A DNA stretch of 64,000 nt, from contig OY760067.1 of the NCBI GenBank assembly GCA_963662985.1, positions 558,001-622,000 on the forward strand, read 5' to 3'. Shown here in pieces: positions 60,916 to 64,000 of this stretch. Under the pieces are notes generated by a model. It saw only the letters and a program-made list of their open reading frames with translations, was not told the DNA's origin and made no database searches. Made by a program: the position numbers and the translations under genes. This DNA is from G963662985 sp963662985 (lineage in GTDB: Bacteria > Chloroflexota > Anaerolineae > Anaerolineales > UBA11579). Position 1 is the stretch's first letter. Each line of letters begins with the position of its first letter.

Positions 60916-61605
60916 ATGAACTTAGAAAAAGCTTTTAAATTTCCGTTTAAAGGTGAGAATTGGGTAAAAAACCTGCTCATCGCAGCTGGTTTGATCCTCA
61001 CTGGAATTGGCTCTTTTATTGTTGCTGGGTACGGTCTCGAGATCATCCGCAGCATGGCAGATAAAAAATCAGACGATGTTGAATTGCCAGAATGGACCAA
61101 CTTTGGCGAAAATGTCATTGATGGATTAAAGATGATTGTAGTGATGCTCGTATGGATGGCACCTTTGATCTTGGTTAGTTTCTTCTTTGGCATCGCCTCT
61201 GCTATTATCCAAAATATGATGAATTATGATAATTACTCCGTCATGAACGTTCTTTTTATTCTTGTAAATGGAATTTCTGGCTTGCTTTCAATTGCATATT
61301 CATTCTTTATTTCCGGCTTTATCCCCACCATCATGGGAGAAGTTGCCACAAAACAATCCATCAAAGCTGGGATTGACTTCAAAACCATTTTTGCCCTCAA
61401 CAAAGGTTTCTTCTGGAGCAACTTCCTTGTTGCTTTGGTTGGTGGCATCATTGTTGGTTTAATCTCAACCATAGGTGTGATCGCATGTATTATTGGCGTT
61501 TTTGCTACCTCTGCATATGCAATCGCTTTCCAATATCATCTTTACGGACAACAATATTTGAAAATTACAGGCGCAGATACCTCTGCTCCCATAGTAGCTG
61601 AATAA
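60916..61605 (+). CDS. DUF4013 membrane protein, paralogue 2
   Basis: 229 residues. Signature KAFKFPFKGENWVKNLL, external loop LPEWTNFGENVIDGLKM, then five to six helices with GIDFKTIFALNKGFFWSNF before the last pair, and the C-terminal FQYHLYGQQYLKITG. The GGAGG site 5 nt before the ATG is the best of the three. It begins 18 nt after paralogue 1 and ends before a strong terminator. Confidence 0.78.
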   Translation: MNLEKAFKFPFKGENWVKNLLIAAGLILTGIGSFIVAGYGLEIIRSMADKKSDDVELPEWTNFGENVIDGLKMIVVMLVWMAPLILVSFFFGIASAIIQNMMNYDNYSVMNVLFILVNGISGLLSIAYSFFISGFIPTIMGEVATKQSIKAGIDFKTIFALNKGFFWSNFLVALVGGIIVGLISTIGVIACIIGVFATSAYAIAFQYHLYGQQYLKITGADTSAPIVAE

Positions 61606-61615
61606 AACAATCAAA

Positions 61616-61660
61616 AAGCTCCATTAAAGTTGGATACATCCTTTAATGGAGCTTATTTAT
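61616..61660 (+). terminator. Rho-independent terminator after DUF4013 paralogue 2
   Basis: Perfect 14-bp stem AAGCTCCATTAAAG / CTTTAATGGAGCTT with an 11-nt loop, then TATTTATT. Confidence 0.8.
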
Positions 61661-61731
61661 TAATTAGTTTACCGTTTCACATTATCAAAAATGTATCATT
61701 TGTATTGAAAATAAAAAGAAAGAGTAAAAAA

Positions 61732-62484
61732 ATGTTTACAACAAAAAAAATCGGAAAATCATTCCAATATGCATTTGAAGGAGATGATTGGTTCTCAAAA
61801 ATGATTATCTCCGGGCTCCTTTTCCTTTCAGGAATCGGAATCTTCGCTATCAACGGTAATGGGATGCAATTAATGCGCACCATGGTCAAAGAAGACAACA
61901 CTGAACAAACCCCCATCGACTGGAACAATCTTGGTGAAAATTTCTTAGACGGGATCAAGATTTGGCTCGTCAATCTTATTTGGAAACTTCCTTTGATTGC
62001 CGTCCGCACTTTTATTTTAATCGTCAACATTATTATTTTGATTGCTTCTGCAGAAAGTGAATCCGAAGCTGGAATGGCCATCTTTTTCTTATTATGGCTC
62101 GTCAGCTGCAGCCTTGCTCTCGTCTATAAACTTGCTCTCAGTGGGTTTAAACCCATCATCGTGGGTGAAGTTGCCACTTATCAAACCATTCAAAGTGGAT
62201 TGAATCTGAAAAAGATTTTCCATCTTGCCAAGAACTCATTTTGGCGCAATGTTGGCATCACCATTTTGAGCGCATTGGTTTTCTTCTTAACATTCATTGC
62301 TGGGTCTCAATTACTAAATGTGGGGACTGTTCTCACCATGCCTTATGCGTATGATCTCAAATATCATCTTTACGGGCAATCTTATCTAGAAACTTATAAA
62401 GAATCTGTAGCTGAAGAAGAAAAAGAAACAAAAGAAGCGACACCAAAGAAGAAAACAACTCCTAAAAAAACAACTGAAAAATAA
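61732..62484 (+). CDS. DUF4013 membrane protein, paralogue 3 with Lys-rich tail
   Basis: 250 residues. Signature KSFQYAFEGDDWFSKM, loop PIDWNNLGENFLDGIKIWL, NLKKIFHLAKNSFWRNV and DLKYHLYGQSYLETY match paralogue 2 block by block. The last 27 residues are a low-complexity charged tail (EEEKETKEATPKKK, TTPKKTTEK). ATG 61732 fits the family; the ribosome site is weak. It lies behind the terminator of paralogue 2, so it needs its own promoter. Confidence 0.75.
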   Translation: MFTTKKIGKSFQYAFEGDDWFSKMIISGLLFLSGIGIFAINGNGMQLMRTMVKEDNTEQTPIDWNNLGENFLDGIKIWLVNLIWKLPLIAVRTFILIVNIIILIASAESESEAGMAIFFLLWLVSCSLALVYKLALSGFKPIIVGEVATYQTIQSGLNLKKIFHLAKNSFWRNVGITILSALVFFLTFIAGSQLLNVGTVLTMPYAYDLKYHLYGQSYLETYKESVAEEEKETKEATPKKKTTPKKTTEK

Positions 62485-62489
62485 ATTTC

Positions 62490-62522
62490 AAAAGAGGTAT
62501 CGAATCCGATACCTCTTTTTAG
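62490..62522 (+). terminator. Rho-independent terminator after DUF4013 paralogue 3
   Basis: Perfect 12-bp stem AAAGAGGTATCG / CGATACCTCTTT with an AATC loop and a T-run. Confidence 0.9.
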
Positions 62523-62554
62523 TTAATTTCTCGTCATCTATCTTCAAATCTAGG

Positions 62555-62560
62555 TATAAT
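62555..62560 (+). promoter_or_regulatory. -10 box of the 62582 gene
   Basis: TATAAT about 21 nt before the ATG, with GGAGG in between; a leadered gene with a short UTR. No clear -35. Confidence 0.5.
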
Positions 62561-62581
62561 TAGACCACTTTTGGAGGATAA

Positions 62582-63421
62582 ATGATCGCAAAACATAAAT
62601 TCTCTCCCATGATCGAATGGGAACAAACCCAATACGCCATTCAAACATTTGCCCTAGAACTAGTTCATATTCAACAAGCAATCTATCCTGCCCAAAAAGA
62701 TCATTCTCATCTCTCATTAGAGCTACATCCTGATGGTATCCGCACCAAACAATTACCTTATCCACACAAAAAACTTGAATCAATCCAGATAGATCTCAAC
62801 TTCTCCAGTCACAAAGTGATCACAAGCAATTCAATAGGCAATCGCCAAGAATTTACCCTCTCAAAGATCGCCTCTTCTCATCATCTAAATCAAATCATTA
62901 AAAACGCCACCCAAAGCTTCAATCTACCCATCACTCTTCCCTCACCCTCTACCTCTCAAGCAAAACGCACTGCCTACTTAACCTCTCAAGCAGACCCCTT
63001 TTTTAGCAATCTTTCTGCTTTAAGACGTTTTTTCCAAACGTGGAAAAACACACAATCCTATCCATTTGGGGCTTTTCAATTTTGGCCCATGCGTATGCAA
63101 TCTTCCATAGAAGCTTTTGGCTCTCGAATGGTCTATTTTAAAAACGATGAAGGCACTTATGAATCACCAGCACAAATCAGTTTTGGATTTTCAGTTGCCA
63201 CGCCATCCATCCCAGAACCCTATATATTTGCAAATCCTTGGCCCTTCAAAAACGAATTCACCCATCGCCCCCTCCCTGCCTATGCTCGTTGGTATACGGA
63301 ATCATGGGAAGGTTCTCTAATTCCTATCACTGTGCTCTACGACACCAAAACCGTTTATGATACCCTCTCCAATTATTTTAGCGCAGTTATTCAAGCATCT
63401 GCCAGCACTCTTTCTGAATAA
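62582..63421 (+). CDS. Unrecognised soluble protein
   Basis: 279 residues, no signal peptide or membrane helix. GGAGG is 4 nt before ATG. Its centre and end are distinctive: FGAFQFWPMRMQSSIEAFGSR, then SFGFSVATPSIPEPYIFANPWPF and LPAYARWYTESWEGSLIPI, rich in Trp, Phe and Pro; they look like a conserved fold. Residues 1-60 are His/Gln-rich. I recognise no family. Flanked by terminators on both sides, so it is a single-gene unit. Confidence 0.7.
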   Translation: MIAKHKFSPMIEWEQTQYAIQTFALELVHIQQAIYPAQKDHSHLSLELHPDGIRTKQLPYPHKKLESIQIDLNFSSHKVITSNSIGNRQEFTLSKIASSHHLNQIIKNATQSFNLPITLPSPSTSQAKRTAYLTSQADPFFSNLSALRRFFQTWKNTQSYPFGAFQFWPMRMQSSIEAFGSRMVYFKNDEGTYESPAQISFGFSVATPSIPEPYIFANPWPFKNEFTHRPLPAYARWYTESWEGSLIPITVLYDTKTVYDTLSNYFSAVIQASASTLSE

Positions 63422-63457
63422 AAAAAGCTTATCTTGTTTCGATAAGCTTTAATTTTC
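63422..63457. terminator. Bidirectional terminator at 63.4 kb
   Basis: Stem AAAGCTTATC / GATAAGCTTT (10 bp) with a 7-nt loop; A-run left and TAATTTT right. Confidence 0.85.
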
Positions 63458-63463
63458 TATACA

Positions 63464-64000
63464 CTATTCTTGATATTGAATCTCCAAACGCACATCTCCT
63501 GGAGAAGTTCGCACCAAGTCAGCTGCGCCATCTCCATTGGTTTGCAGTTCATTGAACATCAGCTTAAGGTCAATTGCTGAAGAGCCAGCATCAAAATAAC
63601 TCTGCAAAAGATCCGGATTTAATGCAATTCCTGCCAACTCGCCAGCCCCACAAGCGCGCCCACTCGCCCCTAAGGTGGCATAAGAATAATCATCAGTATT
63701 TAAGGGATAGTAAAATCCCACATAAACACGCATACAACCTAACACACCAAAAGGATTGCCAGAAAGCGAATAACTGGGGATTCTCAATGTCACACTTTGA
63801 ATATCAGCACTTGAAGGTAATTGCGAGAGATTGAATTGTGCAAATCCGATTGCGCCATCGTTAGAAGACAAATCGCCAAAATTGAAAGAATTATTAAAAT
63901 AATCATTGTTCATTGTGTTTGCAAGTGTGGGTGCAATAGACAATGTCTTTAAATTACCTACTGATGTTGGTTGGGCATTTGAAGTAGTAGCAGTTGGCAC
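63464..64000 (-). CDS. C-terminal part of a secreted-type protein (cut by window edge)
   Basis: 178 codons remain; the frame is open to the last base, where GTG is just the edge codon, so the true start is outside. The visible N-terminal stretch PTATTSNAQPTSVGN is a Thr/Pro linker like those of exported proteins. The remainder is beta-rich with Ser/Asn/Gly: SFNFGDLSSNDGAIGFAQFNLS and SVTLRIPSYSLSGNPFG, suggesting a beta-sandwich surface domain. Cys at two places (GCMRVYVG, RACGAGE) could form a disulfide. No family named. Confidence 0.7.
   Translation of the reverse strand: MPTATTSNAQPTSVGNLKTLSIAPTLANTMNNDYFNNSFNFGDLSSNDGAIGFAQFNLSQLPSSADIQSVTLRIPSYSLSGNPFGVLGCMRVYVGFYYPLNTDDYSYATLGASGRACGAGELAGIALNPDLLQSYFDAGSSAIDLKLMFNELQTNGDGAADLVRTSPGDVRLEIQYQE

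Noticed and set aside
1..64000. CRISPR arrays, tRNA or rRNA genes, insertion sequences
   Set aside because: Looked for repeat-spacer periodicity, cloverleaf-type GGTTCGAATCC patterns and transposase motifs; none seen by eye. A tRNAscan or repeat search could still find a missed element.

Overview
The window is a 64 kb piece of a bacterial chromosome with G+C roughly in the low 40s (% by eye). Gene content and style point to Chloroflexota, most likely Anaerolineae. The evidence is a long dcw cell-wall/division cluster with an embedded CvpA-like gene, a MurG with a GTGGGVYPA loop, a T-box leader on trpS, a second FtsZ, lamin-tail and DUF4013 proteins, and no outer-membrane or LPS genes. The taxon is an inference; no rRNA or other marker is present. 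No tRNA, rRNA, CRISPR array, insertion sequence or prophage was recognised.

Layout. 1-6.8 kb (+): the end of ftsY, prfB, an oleB-oleC pair (beta-lactone/olefin chemistry) and zwf-pgl (oxidative pentose phosphate). 6.8-13.6 kb (-): a compact seven-gene operon reading from a RodZ-like double-HTH membrane protein through a C39-like/LysM protein, a TIM-barrel-like protein, a divergent FtsZ paralogue (FtsZ2) and two small proteins to an LCP-like secreted protein. This is the strongest candidate for an undescribed system: FtsZ2 has a normal GTP-binding signature but its catalytic T7-loop Asp is His. 13.7-19.4 kb (-): a livKHMGF branched-chain amino-acid-type ABC importer. 19.5-19.7 kb (-): a tiny 31-residue gene with its own consensus promoter and terminator. 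19.9-21.3 kb (+): infC (AUU start), rpmI, rplT. 21.4-23.4 kb (-): T-box, trpS, lysE-like. 23.5-26.8 kb: a GT2 glycosyltransferase and rnhB (+) converging on obg-nadD (-).

26.9-44.3 kb (-): the dcw cluster mraZ-rsmH-ftsL-ftsI-murF-mraY-murD-ftsW-murG-cvpA-murC-murB-ddl-ftsQ-ftsA-ftsZ. It starts from a sigma70-type promoter followed by 11-bp-spaced GGTGGT repeats, the probable MraZ operator. murE is missing from the cluster. Most genes overlap by 4 nt; murG overlaps ftsW by 80 nt.

44.5-64 kb: mixed housekeeping and envelope genes. They are a Cys-rich DUF3109-like protein, a DUF362 ferredoxin-like protein, a PiT transporter, miaA, yraN, plsY, an MFS transporter, two metallo-beta-lactamase-fold proteins, mutY with an RNHCP protein, three GT4 glycosyltransferases, a YacP-like NYN protein, a lamin-tail protein, three tandem DUF4013 membrane paralogues, and two unknowns, the last cut by the window edge.

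Two window-wide signals stand out. Five genes have a TATAAT-like hexamer exactly 6 nt before the ATG and no Shine-Dalgarno, which suggests leaderless mRNAs. Plus-strand base composition also drifts from G-rich (left) to C-rich (right), as expected across a replication terminus.
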